Shown here piece after piece: positions 35,675-43,899 of a stretch of 64,000 nt of DNA. The notes beneath the pieces are model-generated. The model searched no databases. It saw nothing but the letters and a program-made list of their open reading frames with translations, and was not told the origin of the DNA. Both the position numbers and the translations under genes were made by a program. Each line of letters starts with the position of its first letter. The stretch's first letter is position 1. This DNA comes from Anaerolineae bacterium (GTDB taxonomy: Bacteria > Chloroflexota > Anaerolineae > Aggregatilineales > Phototrophicaceae). The stretch lies in the NCBI GenBank assembly GCA_017303635.1, contig JAFLCG010000009.1, forward strand, positions 1-64,000, given 5' to 3'.

Positions 35675-36442
35675 ATGAGACAACCAATCATTGCAGGTAA
35701 CTGGAAGATGTATAAGACGCATACCGAAGCGGTAGCGTTTGTCAAGGAACTGGCACCTGCACTAGCGCCCTTTAGCGCGGTTGAACGGGTGGTTTGTCCG
35801 CCATTCATTGCACTGGCAGGAGTCAGTGAGGCGCTCGCCGGGACGGGTATTGAAGTTGGTGCACAGAGCATGCACTGGGAGGCTCAGGGAGCTTTCACCT
35901 CTCAGATTGCTCCAACAATGCTTCAAGGGTTAGTCGGTTACGTTATCATCGGGCACTCAGAATGCAGGCAATACCTTAATGAAACCGATGAGACTGTCAA
36001 CAAGAAAGTCAAGGCTGCCTTAGCCTATGGACTAAAGCCCATCATTGCTGTCGGGGAAAGCCTGACCCAATTTGAAGCTGGGCAAACAGATACAGTCGTC
36101 ACAGGCCAAGTACGAGCAGCACTGGCAGGGGTCGATGCCGCCAATCTGAACAATATCGTGATGGCCTATGAACCGATCTGGGCGATTGGCACGGGGAAGA
36201 ATGCCAGCTCCGAAATTGCCAATCGAGTCGTTGGGCTTGTTCGGAATACGCTGGCAGAACTCTATGGGAAACCCGCTGCTGAGACGGTGCGTATTCAATA
36301 TGGGGGAAGCGTTAAACCGGACAACATGGTGGAGTATATGTCCCAACCCGAAATCGATGGGGCACTAGTCGGGGGAGCTTCACTGAAGGTGGCTGACTTC
36401 ACCCGGCTAATTGAACTGGCGGCACAGGCAAAAGGGCTATAA
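35675..36442 (+). CDS. tpiA: triosephosphate isomerase
   Basis: The product has 255 residues. Catalytic residues are all present: Lys in AGNWKMYK, His in IIGHSE, and Glu in AYEPIWAIGTGK. The phosphate-binding end has RIQYGGSVKPDN and DGALVGGASLK. It interconverts dihydroxyacetone phosphate and glyceraldehyde 3-phosphate. One small oddity is GHSECRQY, where most enzymes have GHSERR. It ends the gap-pgk-tpiA cluster; a GAGG site lies just before the ATG. Confidence 0.97.
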   Translation: MRQPIIAGNWKMYKTHTEAVAFVKELAPALAPFSAVERVVCPPFIALAGVSEALAGTGIEVGAQSMHWEAQGAFTSQIAPTMLQGLVGYVIIGHSECRQYLNETDETVNKKVKAALAYGLKPIIAVGESLTQFEAGQTDTVVTGQVRAALAGVDAANLNNIVMAYEPIWAIGTGKNASSEIANRVVGLVRNTLAELYGKPAAETVRIQYGGSVKPDNMVEYMSQPEIDGALVGGASLKVADFTRLIELAAQAKGL

Positions 36443-36480
36443 GGCTGACTGACCTTAGTTTCCTCGTCCCTTGGCTGGTT

Positions 36481-37842
36481 GTGGCCACCCTGCTCTATCT
36501 GCTCAGGCAGTTGGAAAGGTGGCTACATCAGCACATCTTCAAAGTGGGGTGGTTGTTCACAAAAAGCTTCCAGACCACCACCACTTTGTATTACGCCTTC
36601 TTCCTGCCAGGAATCTTCCTAAACGAGTTGGTAAGGTGGATGGTAGCCGGTCTGCTGGACATCCGGGCGGAACGCACCTTCGAATGGCCGCAGCAGCAGG
36701 ATATTGGGGAACTCAAACTTAACTTCATCCGTATCCAGCCTAAGGCGCCTACCTTTGCAGTCGCACTCATCAATACGGTGCCCGTCATTGTGGGACTGCT
36801 GTTGGTCAGTTGGATTGCAAATAATAACCTCGCACTACCCACTTTTATCACTACACTGAGCAGCGGTATCCTGGCTGATGTTGGCCCGGCATTCACCCGC
36901 TTGACCACTGCACCTGACTTCTGGCTATGGTTTTACCTGGCCTTTACTATCGGCAATACTATGTTGCCCGATGTGCAACGCTTGAAGGGCTGGCGCGTTG
37001 TGATTCCAATTGCCGGCGTGGTGGCGCTCGTGCTGGTCATCGCGGGGGCTGGAAACGAATTCATCAACAATGTGATGAATGGTGCTGTGGCAGACTCGCT
37101 TAATGCACTCGCCAGCGTACTTGGGGCGATTATCGTACTGGATGTAATGGGCGTCGCTATCCTGGGCAGTATTGAGGCGCTGGTCGAACGATTGACAGGA
37201 AACAGCGCTACCTTCAAAGATAATAGGATGATCGTGGCGACACGGGCAGAGATACTCCAGCAACGGGAACTGGCGTTCCAAGCTGAGCGCAACAAGCTGA
37301 GCGCGACCACCAACCGCAAAGCAGCATTACCTGCACCAACTCATCAAACGATCTACAGCTTCCCCTTCCCTATTCCTGGCGCTCCAGGCAAAGAACCCGT
37401 AAGGCAAGAGGCCAGTGTCATCTTGCCGAGTGCACCAACACCCCAAGCGGTACTTCCTGCAAGAGAAGAGCCCAAAGTTATTCCTGGAACTGCTATTGAA
37501 AGTCCGATGCCAACTTCAAGCAATCCTCCTGCCGCGGCAAGACCTGCAGGGGGCTCACCCGCGCCATCCTTTAGCAGTGGAGCCAGCCCAGCAAAACCTG
37601 CACCTACTAGCTCGCCAACTTCTCCTTCATCCCCAGCGAATAATTCTCCAACCACACCAGCCCGACCTATTGGTCATGAAAGCCCCGTAGGAGAAAACAG
37701 ATCGCAACCACGACCTAGCTTCCCGGCGCTTCCAACTGGGACCAATCGACCGACGACTATACCAGCTAAGCCTTTGACAGGTGATAATGACGAGCCAGAT
37801 GAAAATGAAGTGCGCTACGTGGATTTAGAAGACTCACCCTGA
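36481..37842 (+). CDS. membrane protein with long Pro/Ser/Thr-rich cytosolic tail
   Basis: The GTG 36481 start gives 453 residues. The frame continues upstream without a stop to CTG 36445 (LTDLSFLVPWLVVATLLYLL), which would add half of a membrane helix and has AAAGGG 8 bases before it, so CTG could be the true start. About five membrane segments occupy residues 1-240 (YAFFLPGIFLNELVRWMVAGLL, TFAVALINTVPVIVGLLLVSW). Residues 290-435 are disordered and rich in Pro, Ser and Ala, ending in an acidic tail. No enzyme motif is intact. The 3' end overlaps the convergent transferase gene by 28 bases. Confidence 0.75.
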   Translation: MATLLYLLRQLERWLHQHIFKVGWLFTKSFQTTTTLYYAFFLPGIFLNELVRWMVAGLLDIRAERTFEWPQQQDIGELKLNFIRIQPKAPTFAVALINTVPVIVGLLLVSWIANNNLALPTFITTLSSGILADVGPAFTRLTTAPDFWLWFYLAFTIGNTMLPDVQRLKGWRVVIPIAGVVALVLVIAGAGNEFINNVMNGAVADSLNALASVLGAIIVLDVMGVAILGSIEALVERLTGNSATFKDNRMIVATRAEILQQRELAFQAERNKLSATTNRKAALPAPTHQTIYSFPFPIPGAPGKEPVRQEASVILPSAPTPQAVLPAREEPKVIPGTAIESPMPTSSNPPAAARPAGGSPAPSFSSGASPAKPAPTSSPTSPSSPANNSPTTPARPIGHESPVGENRSQPRPSFPALPTGTNRPTTIPAKPLTGDNDEPDENEVRYVDLEDSP

Positions 37843-38915
37843 TTTTTTGGCGTTAAGCGGGTGACCACCATCAGCCCAATGGCAACCAGCCCCAGCATCA
37901 CACCTAGTGCCACAAATTTGAAAAACTGGCTTTCGATGACCAGCGTTAATATTCCAAAAAAAGCGCAGAAGCCGTAATAGGCCAATACAATCTGCCGGTG
38001 CGAAAACCCAATATCCAACAAGCGAAAGTGGATATGTCCTCGATCACCCTCAAAGGGACTGCGACCACGACGAAGGCGGTGAACGATTTGCCAAGCCGCG
38101 TCCATCAATGGCAACCCCATCACCAGCAAAATCGTCGCCATTTTGGCCCCGCCAATTATACTCAGGCTCCCCATGAGGAACCCCAGATACATCGCACCCC
38201 CACCCATAAAAATTCGGGCGGGGTAGAAATTGTAGAGTACAAATCCGAGCGAGCTTCCCATTAGAGCAACCATGAGTAAACTGACGCTAGTCTGCGGCGG
38301 ATCCAGACGGAAAGCACTGTTTACAAACAGCACAGCACCTGTAATAAAGGCAACCCCACCCGCAAGTCCGTCAAGGCCATCCATCCAATTGACGGTATTC
38401 ATCATGCCGACGAGCCAGAAGAAGCTGAGAGCAACGGTGACGATATATGGCCAGGGTTCAGTCTGCTGACCAGTAAAGGGGTTGTTGAAGAATTCGATAA
38501 AAATCTGAAAGCTGATGGCAACTGCCGCCGCAACAAACTGGCCCAAAAACTGTGGCAAGGCACCGAAGTGGTAGATATCATCCAATAGGCCAACTATGAA
38601 AATAATGGCTCCACCAATGAGAAGTCCTGATATGCGTACCACTTCGTAGGGATCAAAGCGGGGTACCGGCATAGCCTGGGCGACGAGCACCGCACAAGTG
38701 AAGGAGATAAACAAACTCAGACCACCCAGGCGAGATACCCCTCGCACATCGCCTTCGTTCACGCGACGACCGCCAGGCTTTGATGTGATCCCGTATTTCT
38801 TACCTAGCCGATCTGCAATCGGTACCACTAGTAATGCAATCACCAGTGCGATATTAAAGGTCAACACATAAGGCTGCCATTGGAGAATTTCCGGCAGTCG
38901 GTCAGGGTAATTCAT
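37815..38915 (-). CDS. MraY/WecA-family polyprenyl-phosphate sugar-phosphate transferase
   Basis: The product has 366 residues; ATG 38915 follows the upp stop by 7 bases (a longer form from 38951 would overlap upp). About ten membrane segments are seen, with family motifs RRVNEGDVRGVSRLGGL, GLLDDIYHFG, NTVNWMDGLDGLAGG and GDRGHIHFRLLDIGFSHRQ. WecA-type enzymes load GlcNAc-phosphate or a similar sugar onto undecaprenyl phosphate, starting surface polymer or wall synthesis. The motif normally read as FMGDxGxxxLG appears as FMGGGAMYLG, apparently missing one residue, the catalytic Asp. Confidence 0.85.
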   Translation of the reverse strand: MNYPDRLPEILQWQPYVLTFNIALVIALLVVPIADRLGKKYGITSKPGGRRVNEGDVRGVSRLGGLSLFISFTCAVLVAQAMPVPRFDPYEVVRISGLLIGGAIIFIVGLLDDIYHFGALPQFLGQFVAAAVAISFQIFIEFFNNPFTGQQTEPWPYIVTVALSFFWLVGMMNTVNWMDGLDGLAGGVAFITGAVLFVNSAFRLDPPQTSVSLLMVALMGSSLGFVLYNFYPARIFMGGGAMYLGFLMGSLSIIGGAKMATILLVMGLPLMDAAWQIVHRLRRGRSPFEGDRGHIHFRLLDIGFSHRQIVLAYYGFCAFFGILTLVIESQFFKFVALGVMLGLVAIGLMVVTRLTPKNQGESSKST

Positions 38916-38922
38916 TCCGCGA

Positions 38923-39555
38923 TCAAGTCCCAAACTGGCGGTCACCGGCATCGCCTAAACCGGGCATGATGAAGCCAATTTCATTGAGTCTCTCGTCAAC
39001 AGCAGCAACATGCACAGGGACATCAGGATGTGCTGAGGTAAAGGCTTCAATTCCTTCTGGCGCCGCAATAAGTCCCAAATACTTAATCCGTTTAACGCCC
39101 CACTTCTTTAGAATATCGACTGTAGCGACGGCTGAGCCACCGGTCGCCAACATGGGATCCAGAACCAGGCAGACCGACACCGTCGGTTCCGTAGGAAGCT
39201 TGTTGTAGTACTGCACTGGACGCAGGGTCTTTTCATCGCGGTAAAGGCCGATATGCCAAACCTGTACTTGAGGAAGCAGTTCCATCACGCCATCGACCAA
39301 ACCAAGACCTGCTCGCAGAATTGGCACCAAACCGATGGCCTCTTCTGTCTTGTGACCGTTAGCCAGTCCCATAGGTGTTTCCACCGTGCGGGCAGTCAGA
39401 GGTAAATCCTGTGTAGCCTCATAGCAGAGCAATAAGGCAAGCTCACGAACAAGTTCACGAAATGCGCGGTGTTCGGTCGATTTATCTCGCAAGACACTCA
39501 GTTTATGCTTTACCAACGGATGCGGCGAGACATGGACCTGAGCTGGCAACGGCAT
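38923..39555 (-). CDS. upp: uracil phosphoribosyltransferase
   Basis: The 210-residue enzyme salvages uracil with PRPP to form UMP. It has HPLVKHKLSVLRDKST at the N-terminus, VPILRAGLGLVDG, the PRPP loop LVLDPMLATGGSAV and the uracil-binding GFIMPGLGDAGDR at the C-terminus. Length and motif order are standard. The polyprenyl-phosphate transferase follows on the same strand, so the two are probably co-transcribed. Confidence 0.96.
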   Translation of the reverse strand: MPLPAQVHVSPHPLVKHKLSVLRDKSTEHRAFRELVRELALLLCYEATQDLPLTARTVETPMGLANGHKTEEAIGLVPILRAGLGLVDGVMELLPQVQVWHIGLYRDEKTLRPVQYYNKLPTEPTVSVCLVLDPMLATGGSAVATVDILKKWGVKRIKYLGLIAAPEGIEAFTSAHPDVPVHVAAVDERLNEIGFIMPGLGDAGDRQFGT

Positions 39556-39630
39556 GATAAGCCTCTCAGTGGTGTACGATTAGACATATGGCTGATTGTA
39601 CCAGTCGCCAGAGGGCTTTCAAAGCAACCG

Positions 39631-39660
39631 TTGCGCGGCGCGTTTTACGATCGCTACAAT
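39631..39660 (+). promoter_or_regulatory. candidate ruvB promoter
   Basis: TTGCGC (39631-39636) and TACAAT (39655-39660) are separated by 18 bases, 31 bases before the ruvB ATG. The -10 box and following AG match the gap promoter and resemble the rplU promoter. Confidence 0.45.
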
Positions 39661-39691
39661 AGAACAGTTATTCACACGACCGGAGTTCCAC

Positions 39692-40714
39692 ATGACCGAC
39701 GAACGGTTAATCAGCGGGCAGCGCCGCCGCGACGACCGCGACAACATTGCCCTACGCCCTCGTTTACTCAAGGACATCGTGGGGCAGGACTCGGTTCGAG
39801 ATAACTTGCATATCCTCATTCAGGCGGCGAGAAACCGGTCTGAACCGGTCGACCATGTGTTGTTCTATGGGCCACCAGGCCTCGGCAAGACCTCATTCGC
39901 ACATGTGATTGCCAATGAGATGGGTGTGAATATCCGTGTCACTGCCGGCCCATCGATTGAACGCGCAGGTGATCTGGCTGCCATCCTGACGCACCTGAAG
40001 CAGAATGATATTCTGTTCATAGATGAAGTCCACCGGCTGGGACGGGCGGTCGAAGAAGTGTTGTATCCAGCGATGGAAGACTTCGTACTGGATATTGTAA
40101 TTGGCAAAGGGCCAGCAGCTAAAAATGTACGGCTCAACCTGCCCCGCTTTACCGTCATCGGCGCGACTACTCGACTGGCACTGCTGGCAGCCCCACTACG
40201 GGACCGATTCGGGGCACAGTTCCGACTTGACTTCTACAATCAGGAAGCCCTGGAATTTATCCTGCGGCGAGCAGCCGAGATGCTGAAAGTAGATATTCGT
40301 CCAGAAGGCACTTCAGAAATTGCCAGACGAGCACGAGGCACACCCCGTATCGCACTTCGATTGCTGCGGCGCGTAAGAGACTTTGCCCAAGTGAAGGCTG
40401 ACGGGATTATCACAGGAGTAGTCGCAGGCGAGGCACTGGCGCTGCTCAATATCGATTATCTAGGATTAGATGACATTGACAGGCGTATCCTCCATATTAT
40501 CATCGACAAATATGGCGGTGGCCCCGTTGGTCTGGATACGATTGCAGCAGCTATCAGCGAGGATACCGCGACCATTATGGATGTCTGCGAACCCTATCTC
40601 CTGCAACTTGGCTTTCTGGCCCGGACGCCACGAGGTCGCGTGGCAACTCCATCAGCCTATGAGCATCTAGGTATGACACCACCTGAACGGGGTGGACAAC
40701 AGTTCTTATTTTAG
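39692..40714 (+). CDS. ruvB: Holliday junction branch-migration ATPase RuvB
   Basis: The product has 340 residues. ATG 39692 has CGGAG 6 bases upstream; the longer frame from 39596 would include the promoter. Motifs: RPRLLKDIVGQDSVRDNL, Walker A FYGPPGLGKTSFA, Walker B ILFIDEVHRL, sensor IGATTRLALL, LRDRFGAQFRL, and the winged-helix end with GGGPVGLDTIAAAISED and PRGRVATPSAYEHL. It drives branch migration with RuvA in recombination. It is followed by a DUF2905 gene and queA, a gene order seen in many bacteria. Confidence 0.97.
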   Translation: MTDERLISGQRRRDDRDNIALRPRLLKDIVGQDSVRDNLHILIQAARNRSEPVDHVLFYGPPGLGKTSFAHVIANEMGVNIRVTAGPSIERAGDLAAILTHLKQNDILFIDEVHRLGRAVEEVLYPAMEDFVLDIVIGKGPAAKNVRLNLPRFTVIGATTRLALLAAPLRDRFGAQFRLDFYNQEALEFILRRAAEMLKVDIRPEGTSEIARRARGTPRIALRLLRRVRDFAQVKADGIITGVVAGEALALLNIDYLGLDDIDRRILHIIIDKYGGGPVGLDTIAAAISEDTATIMDVCEPYLLQLGFLARTPRGRVATPSAYEHLGMTPPERGGQQFLF

Positions 40715-40722
40715 AGGCTATT

Positions 40723-40962
40723 GTGGATACTTCGACCCTGGGTCGTATTTTACTTGTCCTGGGAATTGGCATAGCCTTACTAGGTGGCCTGCTCATGTTT
40801 ATTGGTAGCCATAGCGGGATCAACCGCTTTTTCGAGGCCACCACACTCCGAATTGGAGGCAGTGGGTTCACCTGCATCACTCCGATTGGTTTCATGATCG
40901 TTGCCAGTATTGTTGTAACCCTTCTCGCCAACATCATCATCCGACTCATTAATCGACCATGA
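40723..40962 (+). CDS. DUF2905-like small membrane protein
   Basis: The product has 79 residues with a GTG start 8 bases after ruvB. Two membrane segments (ILLVLGIGIALLGGLLMFIG and GFMIVASIVVTLLANIIIRL) flank a short loop. Size, topology and position between ruvB and queA match DUF2905, whose function is unknown. Its last bases overlap the queA start. Confidence 0.75.
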   Translation: MDTSTLGRILLVLGIGIALLGGLLMFIGSHSGINRFFEATTLRIGGSGFTCITPIGFMIVASIVVTLLANIIIRLINRP

Positions 40963-42029
40963 ACTTAAGCGACTTTGACTACGATTTACCGGAAGCCTTC
41001 ATTGCTCAGACTCCGGTTGAGCCTCGTGATTCATCCCGATTACTGGTGTTGAATCGTACCAGTGGTACGATTCAACATCGCATATTCAGAGATATTACAG
41101 AGTATATCCGCCCAGGCGATGTCCTAGTCGTCAATGACACGCGGGTTATTCCAGCACGCCTACATGCTACCAAAGCTGAGACGGGGGGCAAAATTGAACT
41201 GTTGCTGCTGCAGCAACTGACTGATCTTCAGTGGCAAGTCATGGTTGGCGGAAGAGGCATCAAGACCGGCCTTGAACTCCAGTTTGCAGGAACCACAGTC
41301 ACCGCAAGGGTCCTAGAAGTCCTGGAAGGATCTGAACGAATTGTGGAGTTTAGTCAACCAGTCAATGATCTGCTGGAAGCATTAGGTGAAGCTCCCCTCC
41401 CGCCTTATATTCACACACGGCTGAACAATCCCGAACGGTATCAGACTGTGTATAGTCGAGAAAAGGGATCTGCAGCAGCACCAACAGCAGGTTTACATTT
41501 CACACCTGAGCTACTGCTCAAACTCCGTAATCAAGGCGTGAAGATGGCCTACTGCACATTGCATGTAGGGCTAGATACGTTTCTACCTGTCCGGGTTGAA
41601 GAAATCGAGAAACATCATATTCACAAGGAACGGGCACAATTAACGGCAGAAAATGCAAAACTCATTAATGAGGCAAAGCTCGCAGGCGGGCGTATCATCG
41701 CAGTTGGCACGACGACTGCCCGGACACTGGAAACAGCGGCCATATTGAGCGCGGGAGGTGATCCAACACATCCCCAAAATCTCCAAGCGTGTGCATGGCG
41801 ACCCGTCATCGCGTTTGACCGCCCGACAGAACTGTATATCTATCCTGGTTTTCAGTGGCGCGCAGTCGATTGTCTCATTACTAATTTTCATCTTCCCAAG
41901 TCAACTCTGTTGATGATGATTAGCTCCTTTGCCGGGCGAGAACAGGTCTTGCACGCTTATGAGACAGCTAAAGTAGAGGGCTATAGGTTCTTTTCTTTTG
42001 GGGACGCTATGTTCATTGGCGATATATAA
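40959..42029 (+). CDS. queA: S-adenosylmethionine:tRNA ribosyltransferase-isomerase
   Basis: The product has 356 residues. Family motifs: DFDYDLPEAFIAQTP, RDSSRLLVLNR, PGDVLVVNDTRVIPARL, GEAPLPPYI, QTVYSREKGSAAAPTAGLHF, LHVGLDTFLPV and NFHLPKSTLLMMISSFAG. It adds the epoxycyclopentane precursor during queuosine synthesis at the tRNA wobble position. It starts within the stop of the upstream DUF2905 gene (ATGA), so it is coupled to ruvB expression. Confidence 0.96.
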   Translation: MNLSDFDYDLPEAFIAQTPVEPRDSSRLLVLNRTSGTIQHRIFRDITEYIRPGDVLVVNDTRVIPARLHATKAETGGKIELLLLQQLTDLQWQVMVGGRGIKTGLELQFAGTTVTARVLEVLEGSERIVEFSQPVNDLLEALGEAPLPPYIHTRLNNPERYQTVYSREKGSAAAPTAGLHFTPELLLKLRNQGVKMAYCTLHVGLDTFLPVRVEEIEKHHIHKERAQLTAENAKLINEAKLAGGRIIAVGTTTARTLETAAILSAGGDPTHPQNLQACAWRPVIAFDRPTELYIYPGFQWRAVDCLITNFHLPKSTLLMMISSFAGREQVLHAYETAKVEGYRFFSFGDAMFIGDI

Positions 42030-42042
42030 ACGAGGTTGAGCG

Positions 42043-42071
42043 TTGACGACGATTGACCGCACCCTTACAAT
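42043..42071 (+). promoter_or_regulatory. strong sigma-70-type promoter for rplU
   Basis: TTGACG (42043-42048) and TACAAT (42066-42071) are separated by exactly 17 bases. It is the best-matching housekeeping promoter seen in the window and should start transcription near 42078. Confidence 0.7.
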
Positions 42072-42077
42072 AGTCTG

Positions 42078-42204
42078 GTTGCCTCCCTTCAGGGAGACTT
42101 TTGTAATTACCAGTTTCATTCACGGCCAATTTTCCCCGTAATCGGTACCATTCGTGATGGTACAGGTGCCGAGTCGGTGGCAAGTGAAGATTGGAGACCA
42201 GCAG
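42078..42204 (+). promoter_or_regulatory. structured 5' leader of rplU
   Basis: The 127-base leader holds two hairpins: CTCCC/GGGAG with a 4-base loop (42083-42096) and GTACCAT/ATGGTAC with a 5-base loop (42145-42163). Ribosomal-protein leaders in other phyla, including L21 leaders, mediate feedback control; whether this one binds L21 is inference. Confidence 0.45.
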
Positions 42205-42516
42205 ATGTACGCCATCATTAAGCAAGGCGGTCGTCAGTACCGCGCCGAAGTCGGCTCCCACCTTGATGTAGATAAACTCCCTCACGAAGTTGATCAAAGC
42301 TTCACTATCAGCGATGTCTTGCTAATCGGTGATGATAATAAGACAATCATTGGTCAACCGCTGGTGGAAGGTGCTTCTGTTAAGGTGACGGTAGTGGAAC
42401 AGTTCCGGGGTGAGAAGATCAAGGTTTATCACTACCGCCAACGTACCAACTATCGTAAGACCCAGGGGCACCGTCAGTACTATACCCGTATTCGCATTGA
42501 TGCTATCAACGTCTAG
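42205..42516 (+). CDS. rplU: 50S ribosomal protein L21
   Basis: The product has 103 residues, starting at ATG 42205 (MYAIIKQGGRQYRAEVG) with GGAG upstream. The longer frame from 42154 would translate a leader hairpin. VYHYRQRTNYRKTQGHRQYYTRIRI is the L21 signature near the C-terminus (given here as a run of the conserved YRKTQGHRQ core). L21 binds 23S rRNA domain IV. It is the first gene before rpmA, the normal order. Confidence 0.97.
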   Translation: MYAIIKQGGRQYRAEVGSHLDVDKLPHEVDQSFTISDVLLIGDDNKTIIGQPLVEGASVKVTVVEQFRGEKIKVYHYRQRTNYRKTQGHRQYYTRIRIDAINV

Positions 42517-42543
42517 TTTGGAACCGTCAGGAGACTTACAAAC

Positions 42544-43221
42544 ATGGCTCACAAAAAAGGTGGCGGCTCCAGCCGCAATGGGCGCGATAGTAATGCACAA
42601 CGCCTCGGTGTGAAGGTATACGGGGGTGAAGCAGTTATTCCCGGTCATATCATCGTGCGCCAACGAGGAACCCACTTTCACCCAGGCGAAAATGTGGGTA
42701 TCGGCAAAGACCACACGATTTTTGCAAAAATCGAGGGTGTCGTGGTATTTGAGCGGATGCGCGGGCGTGAAGGTCAGAAGCGCATCAGCGTCTATCCAAA
42801 TGGGATTGTCCTGAAACAAGAACCGCCCCAGGTCACCGCAGTTAAGACCAGCAAAGCACAGCCAACTGCTGTACGTGCAGCAGCGCCAGTCACCACAGTG
42901 GCGGAAGTCGCCGCCCCAGTTGCACCACCAGCGACAGAAGTACGCGCCACCAAGAAATCCAAATCGGACGGCGATGACCTGACTGTTATTGAAGGCATCG
43001 GCCCTAAAATGAGTGGTGCACTGGTCGCCGCGGGAATTGACACCTTCTCGAAACTTGCCGACGCCAGCGAAGATCAAATCAAAGCCGCGATTGAGGCAGC
43101 AGGCCTACGATTCGCGCCAAGCCTGACCACATGGGCACAGCAAGCCGGGTTTGCAGCTCGTGGAGATTGGGACGGTCTGAAGTCCCTGCAAGATCAGTTG
43201 ACCGCTGGCCGCAAGAGTTAG
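42544..43221 (+). CDS. rpmA: 50S ribosomal protein L27 fused to a helix-hairpin-helix domain
   Basis: The product has 225 residues, while ordinary L27 has about 85. Residues 1-90 are standard L27 (MAHKKGGGSSRNGRDSNAQR, GTHFHPGENVGIGKDHTIFA). Residues 93-140 are an Ala/Pro/Val/Thr-rich linker. Residues 142-225 are a helix-hairpin-helix domain (LTVIEGIGPKMSGALVAAGI, TFSKLADASEDQIKAAIEAA). The extra domain would sit near the peptidyl-transferase side of the 50S subunit and could contact RNA or DNA. The frame is uninterrupted and its base usage is continuous, so this looks like a genuine fusion. Confidence 0.93.
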   Translation: MAHKKGGGSSRNGRDSNAQRLGVKVYGGEAVIPGHIIVRQRGTHFHPGENVGIGKDHTIFAKIEGVVVFERMRGREGQKRISVYPNGIVLKQEPPQVTAVKTSKAQPTAVRAAAPVTTVAEVAAPVAPPATEVRATKKSKSDGDDLTVIEGIGPKMSGALVAAGIDTFSKLADASEDQIKAAIEAAGLRFAPSLTTWAQQAGFAARGDWDGLKSLQDQLTAGRKS

Positions 43222-43233
43222 CTCATCAAGACG

Positions 43234-43254
43234 AGGTAGGTAGCTACCCTACCT
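43234..43254 (+). terminator. hairpin between rpmA and rpmE
   Basis: AGGTAGG pairs with CCTACCT across a 7-base loop, 12 bases after the rpmA stop. The following ATTTAG is only a weak T-tract, so termination would be partial. Confidence 0.4.
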
Positions 43255-43336
43255 ATTTAGTGACTTATCAATCAAACCATAGTGTAATGTTACGCTACCT
43301 GCCCAATGCAGGCCGTGACATCAAAAGGGAAAGTGT

Positions 43337-43819
43337 ATGAAGCCCGATATTCATCCAAAGTGGTTTTCTGAAGCCACCGTGGTCTGTGCCTGTGGCAATA
43401 CGTGGAAAACCGGCGCAACCATCGCAGAAATTCGTACCGACATTTGCTCAGCTTGCCATCCGTTCTACACGGGTGAACAACGCATCGTCGATACTGAAGG
43501 ACAGGTTGATCGCTTCCTGAAGCGTTTGCAGGTGCGCGACTCTAAGCGTGCTGAAGTCGAAGCCAAGCAGGCATCTCTCACCTCGCCAGAAGCGGCGATC
43601 CAGGAGTTTGATATCGGTAAACGCTACCTCAACGTCCTGGTTGAAAATGGTATCAAGACAGCTGGCGATGTGCTCACCAAACTTCAAGAAGGTGGCGATG
43701 ACGCCATGATCGCTATATCAGGGTTTGGTCGCAAACAGCTCTCCGATTTGAAGAAGCTCATGCGTGCGCGTGGTTATCAGCTGCCTAGCAGCGATGCCGA
43801 AACAAACGACGCCGTTTAG
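43337..43819 (+). CDS. rpmE: 50S ribosomal protein L31 with RNA-polymerase-alpha-CTD-like extension
   Basis: The product has 160 residues, while ordinary L31 has about 70. The L31 part (1-72) has the zinc-binding pairs VCACGNTW and CSACHPFYTG, so it is the Cys-containing form. Residues about 88-152 (IGKRYLNVLVENGIKTAGDV...IAISGFGRKQLSDLKKLM) resemble the helix-hairpin-helix fold of the RNA polymerase alpha C-terminal domain. AAAGGGAAAG lies before the ATG. Together with the L27 fusion next door, two adjacent ribosomal proteins carry HhH-type additions. Confidence 0.92.
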   Translation: MKPDIHPKWFSEATVVCACGNTWKTGATIAEIRTDICSACHPFYTGEQRIVDTEGQVDRFLKRLQVRDSKRAEVEAKQASLTSPEAAIQEFDIGKRYLNVLVENGIKTAGDVLTKLQEGGDDAMIAISGFGRKQLSDLKKLMRARGYQLPSSDAETNDAV

Positions 43820-43843
43820 CTCCTATCTGAGTTGGTAATGGGT

Positions 43844-43881
43844 AAAAGGCAGGCATGTTCATTGCATGTCTGCCTTTTGTG
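43844..43881 (+). terminator. intrinsic terminator after rpmE
   Basis: A 14-bp stem (AAAAGGCAGGCATG with CATGTCTGCCTTTT, one G-T pair) with a 7-base loop ends in a T-run. It separates the ribosomal-protein genes from tdk. Confidence 0.85.
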
Positions 43882-43899
43882 TTTAGGTGAGGGGGAATC

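Noticed and set aside
42322..43077. 251-residue minus-strand frame across rplU and rpmA
   Set aside because: It is antisense to two certain ribosomal protein genes, with low-complexity Cys/Trp-rich composition typical of shadows.
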